From assembly GCA_964459305.1 (NCBI GenBank), contig CAYWNA010000150.1:1-32353 (forward strand): a DNA stretch of 32,353 nucleotides, in the 5' to 3' direction. The position numbers and the translations under genes were made by a program. This DNA is from CAYWNA01 sp964459305 (lineage in GTDB: Bacteria; Planctomycetota; Planctomycetia; Pirellulales; Pirellulaceae). Numbering within the stretch: position 1 is the first letter of the stretch; each line of letters starts with the position of its first letter. Positions 1 to 7,665 of this stretch are shown one piece after another. Under the pieces are notes generated by a model. It saw only the letters and a list, made by a program, of their open reading frames with translations. It did not search any database and had not been told where the DNA came from.

Positions 1-382
1 CAGTGCGTTCGCCCAGTCGAATGTCCTGTGTTGAAACGCAGTCGTAGAGATAGGCAATCTGTCCCTGACTGTAATGTACGGCGAAAGCAGTTTCGCCGGT
101 CTCGCGGGCGATGGCGTCAACGTGTGGGATGATGGCTTTGCGAAAAGGCAGTCGGTCCTGCAGTAGCTGGCCGAGTTCGAATAGCCGCAAACCCAGGTCG
201 TAGCGACCGTCCTCGGCGACGCGCACATAATTGCGAGACTTGAGCGTTGTCAACAGCCGCGAAACGCCGCTCTTGTCCATCTTCAGCCGGCGACTTAACT
301 CCATCACTCCAATCGGCGCGGATTCGGCCAGGGCGTCAAGAAGGTTCATCGCTTTGACCAGCGTGCCCACCTGCTGTGGCAT
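1..382 (-). CDS. IclR-family transcriptional regulator, copy 1 (3'-truncated by window edge)
   Basis: The reading frame starts at ATG 380-382 on the minus strand and runs off the window, giving 127 codons. Residues about 5-65 form the winged helix-turn-helix of IclR regulators (VGTLVKAMNLLDAL, then MELSRRLKMDKSGVSRLLTT, then GRYDLGLRLFELG), and the start of the ligand-binding domain follows (IPHVDAIARETGETAFAVHY). It is about 80% identical by eye (roughly 25 differences in 127 residues) to the full-length regulator at 9782-10522. It is divergent from the symporter at 527, with a 144-bp gap carrying a GTTGTT-ATA-AACAAC dyad. By family knowledge it is a dimeric DNA-binding repressor or activator that senses a small catabolite. 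Control of the divergent symporter operon is inferred from position. Confidence 0.93.
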   Translation of the reverse strand, partial: MPQQVGTLVKAMNLLDALAESAPIGVMELSRRLKMDKSGVSRLLTTLKSRNYVRVAEDGRYDLGLRLFELGQLLQDRLPFRKAIIPHVDAIARETGETAFAVHYSQGQIAYLYDCVSTQDIRLGERT

Positions 383-402
383 GGTTGACTCTCCAATCGG
401 AT

Positions 403-417
403 GTTGTTATAAACAAC
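403..417. promoter_or_regulatory. Candidate operator (perfect 6-bp dyad, 3-bp spacer) between IclR copy 1 and symporter 1
   Basis: GTTGTT-ATA-AACAAC is a perfect inverted repeat 20 bp upstream of the IclR start codon in the divergent intergenic gap. IclR-family proteins often bind short AT-rich dyads in such gaps, so autoregulation and control of the symporter are plausible. A partly similar AT-rich dyad lies at 10565-10583 in the gap of the second regulator. Binding is inferred. Confidence 0.4.
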
Positions 418-526
418 CCATCGTATCAAATATAGCAACACCGTCAAGGCCGAGGGTGAGGCGCACGGACTGCTGGGATAAGTCGCACTTCAATCCCGAT
501 TGGTCTGCGGCGAGCAGGATACGACC

Positions 527-2047
527 ATGCGTGACGGTTTACACTGGATCGACGGGCTGATCATCGCGGTGTATGCCTGCGCGATGCTGTCGCTCGGTTG
601 GTATTACAGTCGGCGGCAGGCGAGTACCGACGAGTACTTCACCGGCAGCCGGGCGATGAATCCGTTCTTGATCGGGATTTCGCTGTTCGCCACGTTGCTG
701 AGCACGATCTCGTATCTGTCCGGGCCCGGCGAGATCATCACGTACGGGCCGTACATGCTGACCGGGGTGCTGTCGATCCCGATAGCCTACGTCATCGTCG
801 GGTATCTGTTGATTCCGGTGTTCATGCGACATCGTGTTACCAGTGCGTACGAATTGCTGGAAACGAAGCTGGGACTGAGCACGCGGCTAGTTGGCGCGAC
901 GATGTTTATCGCCTTGCGGCTCGTGTGGATGGCAGTGCTGTTGAACTTCGCGGCCAATGCCGTGCTGGTGATGCTCGGCCTGGACAGCCAGTGGTTGTTT
1001 CTGGTGACCCTCGTGGTCGGCTCGGTCGCTCTTGTCTATTCGACGTTGGGCGGGCTGCGGGCGGTCGTAATCACGGACTTCATCCAGTTCTTGTTGCTCT
1101 TAGGCGGTGCGATCCTAGTCATCGTGACAGTCACCGTGCGACTCGGTGGTTTCGAGTGGTTTCCCACGACATGGGACAGCGCTTGGCAATCGCAGCCGAT
1201 CTTCAGCCTCGATCCGTACGCACGGCTGACGGTCGTCGGAGTCATCGTCATGCAGACGTTATGGGCTGTTTGCACAGCGGGCGGTGATCAGACGGCGATT
1301 CAGCGTTACATGGCCACGCGCGACGTGGCGTCGGCTCGGCGATCGTATCTGGTGAATTCGGTCGCAGCGGCGTCTGTCTTGTTGGTCCTCGCGCTGGTCG
1401 GGTTGTCGCTGATGGGTTACTTCCGAGTCTACCCGCAACAGCTTCCGGCAGGAGAGACCGTCGCCAACTCGGCTGACGCCTTGTTCCCACACTACATCGC
1501 CCACCAGTTGCCGATCGGAGTTTCCGGTCTGGTTGTGTCGGGCATGTTCGCTGCGGCCATGTCGAGCGTTGATTCCGGGGTGAATTCCATCACAGCCGTG
1601 ACGATGACCGATTTCGTCGACCGATTTCGCAGCGAACCGATGACCACGAAGGGTCACGTACGCGCCGCGCAAGTGCTGGCGTTAACCGTGGGGCTGATCG
1701 TGATCGGGGCGAGCACCTTGATCGAATACGTGCCGGGAAACTTGGTTGAGGTCTCCAAGCGCGCGACCGGGCTGTTGCTGACACCGATTTTCACGTTGTT
1801 CTTCATGGCGCTCTTCGTTCGGTTCGCGACCGCAGCGGGAGCAAATTCCGGATCGCTGTGCGGCCTCTTGACCGCAACGCTGATCGCGTTCTGGAATCCG
1901 CTCATCGAGAGCCGTTCCTTGAGCATCACCTGGATCAACCCGACGGCGCTGACTGTCGGCATCGTGGTTGGCTGCGCTGTCAGCTTGCTCACGCGCCGAC
2001 GGCAGAGTGTCGAATCAACAACCAGCATTGAGGAGTCGAGCCAATGA
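527..2047 (+). CDS. Sodium:solute symporter, SSS/SLC5 family, copy 1
   Basis: This is a 506-residue integral membrane protein with about 13 hydrophobic segments, the usual SSS length. Hallmark motifs are TLGGLRAVVITDFIQ near residues 173-187 and GMFAAAMSSVDSGVNS near 339-354, the latter in the region carrying the Na+-site serines in vSGLT-like proteins. The ATG at 527 is preferred because AGGA lies 7 nt upstream and the duplicate at 20749 has the same MxxGLHWxDGLIIAxYACAM beginning; an upstream TTG at 500 lacks this support. It should import a sugar or organic acid with Na+; the substrate cannot be read from sequence. It heads the plus-strand operon and its stop overlaps the next start by ATGA, suggesting translational coupling. 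Confidence 0.93.
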   Translation: MRDGLHWIDGLIIAVYACAMLSLGWYYSRRQASTDEYFTGSRAMNPFLIGISLFATLLSTISYLSGPGEIITYGPYMLTGVLSIPIAYVIVGYLLIPVFMRHRVTSAYELLETKLGLSTRLVGATMFIALRLVWMAVLLNFAANAVLVMLGLDSQWLFLVTLVVGSVALVYSTLGGLRAVVITDFIQFLLLLGGAILVIVTVTVRLGGFEWFPTTWDSAWQSQPIFSLDPYARLTVVGVIVMQTLWAVCTAGGDQTAIQRYMATRDVASARRSYLVNSVAAASVLLVLALVGLSLMGYFRVYPQQLPAGETVANSADALFPHYIAHQLPIGVSGLVVSGMFAAAMSSVDSGVNSITAVTMTDFVDRFRSEPMTTKGHVRAAQVLALTVGLIVIGASTLIEYVPGNLVEVSKRATGLLLTPIFTLFFMALFVRFATAAGANSGSLCGLLTATLIAFWNPLIESRSLSITWINPTALTVGIVVGCAVSLLTRRRQSVESTTSIEESSQ

Positions 2048-3099
2048 ATCGATCAGGACTGTTGCTAACACCATTTGTGATAGCGACCGCCGTCATCAAC
2101 GCTTCTGCCGACGAGCCGCGACAGCTATCGACCGTGTCGCGGAAGACGATCTTGGCAAAGGGTGACGTGCAGCTTCACTTTCCATTCCTGCACGAGGCAA
2201 AGAACGGAACCTGGTACATGACCTATCGTGAAGGTCGACACGGTTCCAACCAGGAGCGAGTGTATTGCATCATGTCGTCGGATCGAGGCAAGTCGTGGCA
2301 GCCCTGGCCCGGATTGAAGACGGAGCCAAAGCTGCGACTGTTTCGGTGTCGGCTGAGCGACGGAATGTTAATCAGCCATCGCTACCTGTTCACAATCAAT
2401 GATAACGCTACCGGCAGTGGCTTCATTCTGCATTCATCGGACGACGGAGCAACGTGGAGCAAGATCTCGGCGCCGCTGGCAGGACTTCCATTCGCCCCTG
2501 GGAAACCTGCGGGCCTTTGGGGCCACATCGTCGAGATGCCGGACGGCCGCCTGCTGTGCGGCCTCTACGGTAGAAAGCCGGAACACAGCAAGTACATCAA
2601 CGGCGTCGTAGAATCAACCGACGGGGGCAACAGTTGGCGCTATCTCTCGCACCTGTGCGACGATCCATCCTTGGGAAATGAAGGTCCGGACGAAATGGGC
2701 CTCGTGCGGCTAAAGTCCGGAGAGCTGCTGGGCGTCTTCCGTACGGGCACCAAGCCGAATTCGCACATGCACCAGGTCCGCTCGGCCGACGGCGGGAAGA
2801 CGTGGAGCCAGCCGCGAGACCTGGGATCGGTCGGCGTATCACCACAGTTGTTGCTTCTGACCAACGGCGTACTGGTTTGCACGTACGGCACTCGCGACGT
2901 GTACGTAATGGCCAGTTGGGACGGCACCGGGCGCGACTGGTCGAAGCCACAGTTGATCTACAAGGGCGAAGGTAGTGGCTACACCGACTTGCAGGCACCC
3001 TCGGAAGGCACGTTTCGGATAGTGTTTGATCAGTCGCCCTTCTTCAGCAGCAAGCCCGGCGGCAAGATCGTGCGGGTCGTTGTTTCAGCAGAGGAATAG
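2044..3099 (+). CDS. Secreted BNR/Asp-box sialidase-like beta-propeller protein, copy 1
   Basis: The protein has 351 residues with a signal peptide (residues 1 to about 22, MNRSGLLLTPFVIATAVINA). Four Asp boxes (S-x-D-x-G-x-x-W) lie near residues 79-85, 132-138, 191-198 and 247-254, and a degenerate fifth near 291-299, as expected for a sialidase-type six-bladed propeller. Sialidase-like catalytic positions can be seen: a Glu before the DEMGLVRLKSGELLGVFRTG segment with its Arg, and a late Tyr in GYTDLQ (residue 313). The N-terminal (F/Y)RIP motif carrying the first Arg of the sialidase triad is not visible; HFPFLHEAKNG occupies that place. It may therefore be a glycosidase or lyase acting on something other than sialic acid. 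The start overlaps the symporter stop by 4 nt. Confidence 0.85.
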   Translation: MNRSGLLLTPFVIATAVINASADEPRQLSTVSRKTILAKGDVQLHFPFLHEAKNGTWYMTYREGRHGSNQERVYCIMSSDRGKSWQPWPGLKTEPKLRLFRCRLSDGMLISHRYLFTINDNATGSGFILHSSDDGATWSKISAPLAGLPFAPGKPAGLWGHIVEMPDGRLLCGLYGRKPEHSKYINGVVESTDGGNSWRYLSHLCDDPSLGNEGPDEMGLVRLKSGELLGVFRTGTKPNSHMHQVRSADGGKTWSQPRDLGSVGVSPQLLLLTNGVLVCTYGTRDVYVMASWDGTGRDWSKPQLIYKGEGSGYTDLQAPSEGTFRIVFDQSPFFSSKPGGKIVRVVVSAEE

Positions 3100-3130
3100 C
3101 AATCGCACTTGGAAACCAGGAGTGTTCGGT

Positions 3131-4600
3131 ATGAGTCTTCGATTCTTCTTCAGCGTTGTCGCGAGTCTGGGTCCGTTGCTGTCGCCGATTTGTCTTGCTG
3201 GCGAGCCGATCGACATCGGCGCGCGACGGCAACTGTTTGTGGATAACCATCTGATCGACTCCATGAATGGCGTCCAGCAGGTTCTGCACCGCCCGGTTCG
3301 CCGCGAAATCGCCATCAAGTCCGAATACCCGTGGGAGAAGCACGGCGTATGGTACATGGTCACATTCAGCGATGGAGACAAGTTTCGCGCGTGGTACCGC
3401 GTCAATCCGTGGGCCGTTGGCAAAGCGCCGCGACGGCCACAAACAATGACGGCTTACGCCGAAAGCACCGACGGCATCCACTGGCACAAACCGAAACTGG
3501 GGATCATCGAATTTGAGGGCTCGAAGGAAAACAACCTCGTCTGGGTCGGGCCTGGGGAGAATATGGCGCCGTTCAAGGATGGGAATCCTGAAGCACCACT
3601 GGCAGAGCGTTACAAGGCGATCGTGCGCTCATCCGACGCACGGTACGCGTTTGGACTGGTTTCGCGTGACGGGCTGTCCTGGCGGCTGCTGAGGCAGGAG
3701 CCGATCCTGACGCGAGGCCCGTTCGACTCACACAACATTGCGTTCTGGGATCAAAGGTCCAGGCAATACGTGGCCTATCTGCGAGGGGCGCGGAGCGACG
3801 GCAACCTTGGGCAGGGGATGAGTCGCAGCGATGCCTTCTATCGGATCTACAAGGGTCTGCGCTGGGTTCGGCGATCCACTTCAAAGGACTTTCGTGACTG
3901 GACGACACCGGTGCCAATCCAGACAGGCGATGGGCCAGCCGAAGAGTTCTATACCAACGCCACGATCCGCTACCAGCGGGCTCCCGATTACCTATTCATG
4001 CTTCCTTCCCGTTTCGCTTCCGGACGTGAACCCAAACCGGGCTGGAAACTCGGCAAGGGAGTCAACGATATCGTCTTTCTTTCCAGCCGCGACGGCATTC
4101 ACTTCGACCGCAGCTTCGCCGAAGCGTTCGTGCGGCCCGGTCTCGACCAGGGCAACTGGCACGAACGGTCGCTGTATATGGAGCGAGGTATTTTGCACAC
4201 ATCGCCCACAGAGCTTTCGATGTACGCCATGGAGAATTCGCGACTGCCGTCGGCCCATATTCGCCGGTTGACCATACGCCCCGATGGGTTCATTTCGATC
4301 AGCGCAGGGTACGATGGCGGCGAGTTGATCACCCAATCGCTGAAATTCTCCGGTGAAGAACTGCGCCTCAACTATTCGACATCCGCTGTCGGAGCGATTC
4401 GAGTGGAGATCCAGGACGCCGATGGCAAAGCGATTCCCGGATTCGCGCTGGAAGACTGTGTCGAGATATTCGGCGACAAGCTGGATGGTCCGGTTGTGTG
4501 GAAGTCCGACGCGGACCTTTCAGCACTGTCGGGGCGGCCAGTTCGACTGCGGATCGTGATGAGCGATGCCGATCTGTATGCGTTTCGATTTACTGAGTGA
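3131..4600 (+). CDS. Secreted propeller-family paralogue P1 (glycosyl hydrolase 32/43-like fold)
   Basis: The protein has 489 residues. The ATG at 3131 has CAGGAG 8 nt upstream and gives a signal peptide ending near residue 23 (LSPICLAG). It is the most divergent of five paralogues here. Shared landmarks are RRQLFVDNHLI near residue 32, FRAWYR, AESTDGIHWHKPKLGI, a PAEEFYTNATIRYQRAP motif, SRDGIHFDRSFAEAFVRPG and a C-terminal beta-sandwich of about 95 residues ending in DADLYAFRF. It lacks the DTRPGVP motif of the others. I recognise the family as the uncharacterised secreted propeller proteins often annotated near the GH32/43/68 five-bladed superfamily; the activity is unknown. Glu residues in the EEFYTN and FAEAF motifs are candidate catalytic residues. 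It follows the BNR gene by 31 bp, so it is probably in the same operon. Confidence 0.85.
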   Translation: MSLRFFFSVVASLGPLLSPICLAGEPIDIGARRQLFVDNHLIDSMNGVQQVLHRPVRREIAIKSEYPWEKHGVWYMVTFSDGDKFRAWYRVNPWAVGKAPRRPQTMTAYAESTDGIHWHKPKLGIIEFEGSKENNLVWVGPGENMAPFKDGNPEAPLAERYKAIVRSSDARYAFGLVSRDGLSWRLLRQEPILTRGPFDSHNIAFWDQRSRQYVAYLRGARSDGNLGQGMSRSDAFYRIYKGLRWVRRSTSKDFRDWTTPVPIQTGDGPAEEFYTNATIRYQRAPDYLFMLPSRFASGREPKPGWKLGKGVNDIVFLSSRDGIHFDRSFAEAFVRPGLDQGNWHERSLYMERGILHTSPTELSMYAMENSRLPSAHIRRLTIRPDGFISISAGYDGGELITQSLKFSGEELRLNYSTSAVGAIRVEIQDADGKAIPGFALEDCVEIFGDKLDGPVVWKSDADLSALSGRPVRLRIVMSDADLYAFRFTE

Positions 4601-4640
4601 GCGTATTCCTATTCCAGTCCAGAAGGGACGACCCTAAACC

Positions 4641-4845
4641 AGCCCGGGGTGGAGCGACGTGAGGGAAACGAACGTCGCGTAACCCTGGGTGAGAAGGACC
4701 CCTAATACCGAAACCCCGAAGGGGTGGCCCTAAGCGTGTATGGACTTGGCGGTTAGGGCCGCCCCGTTGGGGCTTTGGGTTCTATCTAATCTCGTTTTCC
4801 AGGGTTCCGCGACGTTCGCGGACTCACGTCGCTGCACCCTGGGCT
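4641..4845. repeat. Long imperfect inverted repeat with about 93-bp arms in the P1-DHDPS1 gap
   Basis: The left arm (4641-4733, AGCCCGGGGTGGAGCGACGT... ...GGGGTGGCCCTAA) pairs with the reverse complement of the right arm (4753-4845, TTAGGGCCGCCCCGTTGGGG... ...GCACCCTGGGCT). The loop is 19 bp. Several blocks are near-perfect (GCGACGTGAG, GAACGTCGCG, AACCCTGG, GGCCCTAA), separated by a diverged stretch. As RNA it would fold into one long stem. It looks like a dispersed palindromic element and may also limit read-through between the P1 operon and DHDPS1. There is no coding content. Confidence 0.8.
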
Positions 4846-4868
4846 GACATAGGAACGTGCCGTTGGCA

Positions 4869-5001
4869 CTAGTGCTTTGGCAAATCTCAATCTTCGGGTA
4901 GGCCAGGACCTGTCCTGGCAGACCTCACCAAGCCAGGACGGGTCCTGGCCTACATCGTCACACGCCCTCGACCCTAATTCTAAGGCGTGACAAAGCACTA
5001 G
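4869..5001. repeat. MITE-like element with 11-bp terminal inverted repeats and a nested palindrome
   Basis: CTAGTGCTTTG (4869-4879) and CAAAGCACTAG (4991-5001) are perfect 11-bp terminal inverted repeats. Inside, 4899-4919 and 4932-4952 form a second inverted repeat (21-bp arms, one mismatch), and each arm is itself close to palindromic (GCCAGGA..TCCTGGC). The 133-bp length, terminal repeats and lack of coding capacity fit a small non-autonomous mobile element or REP-type repeat. I see no convincing target-site duplication. It ends 59 bp upstream of the DHDPS1 start, so it may supply or interrupt promoter sequence. Confidence 0.7.
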
Positions 5002-5060
5002 AGGACATTTCAAAAGCAAGATCGTAACCACATCCAACTCCACTCTGAAAGGAACCAACC

Positions 5061-6029
5061 ATGAGTAAAGAACGCCAAAAACGACTCGTCGGCCCCGTGA
5101 TCGCCATCCGGACATTCCGCACCGATGACGGGAAGCTGAACCTCGAAAAGCAGCAGCGGCATCTTAGGTGGATGATCGAACAAGGCATCAACGAAGGCAA
5201 CGGTGTGGTGATGGGCGCCGGCGGTGGCGGCGAGGCATACTTCATGGACGACGGCGAATGGCGGGCGATCGTGGAACTGACTGCCGCCGAGTGCAAAGGC
5301 CGGGTGCCGTCAATTGCCGGCATCTTCGAGCTGTCGGCCCGCGAAGCGGTTCGCAAGGCCACGATCGCCGCGGAACTGGGCATTGATTTCGTTCAGATTC
5401 AGCCACCGCATTACATGGTGCCGACCGACGACGAGGTGTTCGAGCACTTCAAGGCAGTGAACAACGCCGTGGACGTGGGTATCATGTGCTACAACGCCCC
5501 GTGGGCCATGCCGCAGCCCGGTTATGAGTTCACACCGCCGCTACTGGATCGGCTCGCGGAACTGGATAACGTCGAAGGCGTCAAGTGGTCCTCATTCAAT
5601 CTTCGCAATTACGTCACGTGTTTGCGCCTGTTTGCGGACAAGTTCAACTTCATCAACAACCAACCGCCGTTCGTCCTGTCGCTGCCGATCAAGCTTGGCA
5701 TGACCGGATTCATCGACTCGCACGGCTGTGTCGCTCCGCGTCTGGTGTTGCACATCTGGGACTTGTGGAAGAACAAGCGTTACGACGAGTACGACGAGTT
5801 GACATTGCGGATGTCTGTCGATCCAATCCTACGCGTCCACATGCCCGAAGAAATCCAATGGCGCGGCATGGGCGAAGGCCCGCTGGCTCGCATTGGAATG
5901 GAAGTCGCCGGCCTGTCGATGGGGCCCTCGTTCCCCGCCCAGCAACCGCTTGGCGAAGAGTTCATCCGCAACTTCCGCGAAGGCTACGACAAGAGCGGCG
6001 TGGCGGAATGGGTCGATTGGAAGGAGTGA
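5061..6029 (+). CDS. Dihydrodipicolinate synthase (DHDPS/NAL) family lyase or dehydratase, copy 1
   Basis: This is a 322-residue (beta/alpha)8 class I aldolase-type protein without a signal peptide, so cytoplasmic. The Schiff-base Lys is in VEGVKWSS (Lys175) and the conserved Tyr in MCYNAPWA (Tyr144), matching the family spacing. The usual carboxylate-binding G-T/S-T-G-E loop is replaced by MGAGGGGEAY (residues 51-60), and the YNxPxRT consensus by YNAPWA, so the substrate is probably not the pyruvate-plus-aldehyde pair of DapA or NanA. Family members cleave or dehydrate 2-keto-3-deoxy sugar acids; that role would fit this sugar locus, but it is inferred. AAAGGA lies about 8 nt before ATG 5061. 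A diverged second copy is at 10658. Confidence 0.9.
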   Translation: MSKERQKRLVGPVIAIRTFRTDDGKLNLEKQQRHLRWMIEQGINEGNGVVMGAGGGGEAYFMDDGEWRAIVELTAAECKGRVPSIAGIFELSAREAVRKATIAAELGIDFVQIQPPHYMVPTDDEVFEHFKAVNNAVDVGIMCYNAPWAMPQPGYEFTPPLLDRLAELDNVEGVKWSSFNLRNYVTCLRLFADKFNFINNQPPFVLSLPIKLGMTGFIDSHGCVAPRLVLHIWDLWKNKRYDEYDELTLRMSVDPILRVHMPEEIQWRGMGEGPLARIGMEVAGLSMGPSFPAQQPLGEEFIRNFREGYDKSGVAEWVDWKE

Positions 6030-6060
6030 TCATCATGAGAGTGCGAGCGATCAAGAGAAC

Positions 6061-6136
6061 ATGACAGATTGATGACAGAAACATGATAGAGAAGTAGGCG
6101 TGTACGCATGCTATTTGTCTGTCATCAGTTTTTCTG
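6061..6136. repeat. ATGACAGA-type direct and inverted repeats upstream of P2
   Basis: ATGACAGA occurs at 6061 and again at 6072, and the opposite orientation TCTGTCATCAGTTTTTCTG at 6118-6136, so the segment can form an imperfect stem. Another ACATGACAGAAAG is at 23272-23284, just after the Gfo/Idh gene and upstream of P5, the closest paralogue of P2. It is an AT-richer patch in a GC-rich region and may be regulatory or a dispersed repeat. Confidence 0.45.
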
Positions 6137-6181
6137 CCAACATGTCAACAGATGAAAATCGAACCGATGAAGAGATCCGAA

Positions 6182-7639
6182 ATGCAACTCCGAATTCTAT
6201 GTGTGCTATTGGCGTGCATCGCCTTGATTCCCGCATCCATGTGTCGCGCGTCGGAGCCGATCGAGATCGGTTCGCGGCGCGAGTTGTTCGTTGACCATTA
6301 TCTAATCGAGCAGCTCGACGGCGTTTCGCTCAAGCTTCATACGCCGCAACCCAAGGGGCCGGCGATTCGGTTCGACAAGCCGTGGGAGGGTAAGTATTGC
6401 GCGGTCTTCTCGATGTTCAAAGATGGCGACATTTACCGGATGTACTACCGCGCGAATTCCCGCGACCAAGAAGAGCGTTGGTGCTTGGCGGAGAGCAAAG
6501 ACGGTGTCGAGTGGACGCGACCGAGGCTCGGTTTGCATGAGTTCGGTGGTTCCCGCGACAACAACTTGCTCTTTGCCGACGACGACGAGAGAAGCCATTT
6601 CGCGCCGTTTCTCGACACCCGGCCCAGAGTGCCCGAAACAGAGCGATTCAAGGCACTGTCGTTTGCCAACGTGTTTGAGTTGAAGATCCTTGTTTCAGCA
6701 GACGGTGTCCACTGGCGGAATATTCATCCGGAACCTGTCATCAAATATCCCAAGCAGGGCATTCACGTATTCGACACGGTGAGCGTCGCGTTTTGGAGCG
6801 AGACGGAAGACTGCTACGTCCTCTACACTCGCTGGTGGGCCGAGAATCCAGACAAAGTTCAAGGGCACGACGTGGCGCCGCGAACTCGGCAGATCCGCCG
6901 CCACACGTCCGAGGACCTCATCCACTGGAGCCCGCCGCAATACATGACCTACGGCGACACTCCAATGGAGGAACTCTACACCAACGCGACAAAGCCGTAT
7001 TTCCGTGCGCCGCACATTTACTTGTCGTTCCCCATGCGCTACTTCCCTGGTCGCAATTCGCTGAGCGACGCAGTCTTTCAGGCGGCCGGGTTGCCCACGT
7101 GGAACAAGGGCGTTTCGGATGCCGTTTTCATGTCGTCGCGAGGTGGCACAAAATACGATCGCACATTCATGGAAGGCTTCATCCGGCCCGGCCCTGACAA
7201 GAACAACTGGTTCGGCCGCACTCAGACAATTGCACCGCTGGTCATTCCCACCGGCGCGAATGAAATTTCCTTGTATTGCTCCCGCCACTACTCACTGCCG
7301 ACGGTCCATATCGAACGAATGGCACTAAGAACCGACGGGTTCGTATCCATCAACGCTTCGTACCAAGGCGGAACACTCCTGACCAAACCTCTGATCTTCC
7401 AAGGCGACAAGCTGGAATTGAACTACTCCACGTCCGCCGCCGGTTCGATGCAAGTCGAGATCCTCGCGGCCGGCGGCGCCGATGGCCAAAAGGTGTTGGC
7501 CAGATCGAAACTCCTGATCGGCGACGAAATCGACGGCCCGGTCTCGTGGCAAGAAGGCACTGACCTCGCCGGAAAACCCGTCCGTCTGCGATTCGTGATG
7601 AAGGACGCTGATTTGTATTCTTTTCGATTTGTCGAATGA
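6182..7639 (+). CDS. Secreted propeller-family paralogue P2
   Basis: From ATG 6182 the protein has 485 residues with the signal peptide MQLRILCVLLACIALIPAS. AAGAGA is 7 nt upstream; in-frame ATGs at 6152 and 6167 are alternatives. Family landmarks run in order: RRELFVDHYLI, FDKPWEG, YRMYYRA, AESKDGVEWTRPRLGL, an acidic DDDERS loop, DTRPRVP, YGDTPMEELYTN, PYFRAPHIYLSFP, SRGGTKYDRTFMEGFIRPG, then a C-terminal beta-sandwich ending in DADLYSFRFVE. It is closest to P5 (23422-24957), at roughly 80-85% by eye, with near-identical DNA over the last 300 bp. The likely role is an extracellular glycan-active enzyme of unproven specificity. It follows DHDPS1 by about 150 bp and converges with the GH120 gene 26 bp downstream. 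Confidence 0.87.
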   Translation: MQLRILCVLLACIALIPASMCRASEPIEIGSRRELFVDHYLIEQLDGVSLKLHTPQPKGPAIRFDKPWEGKYCAVFSMFKDGDIYRMYYRANSRDQEERWCLAESKDGVEWTRPRLGLHEFGGSRDNNLLFADDDERSHFAPFLDTRPRVPETERFKALSFANVFELKILVSADGVHWRNIHPEPVIKYPKQGIHVFDTVSVAFWSETEDCYVLYTRWWAENPDKVQGHDVAPRTRQIRRHTSEDLIHWSPPQYMTYGDTPMEELYTNATKPYFRAPHIYLSFPMRYFPGRNSLSDAVFQAAGLPTWNKGVSDAVFMSSRGGTKYDRTFMEGFIRPGPDKNNWFGRTQTIAPLVIPTGANEISLYCSRHYSLPTVHIERMALRTDGFVSINASYQGGTLLTKPLIFQGDKLELNYSTSAAGSMQVEILAAGGADGQKVLARSKLLIGDEIDGPVSWQEGTDLAGKPVRLRFVMKDADLYSFRFVE

Positions 7640-7665
7640 GCACGCAGAGAGTCGCCTTTTCTTCT

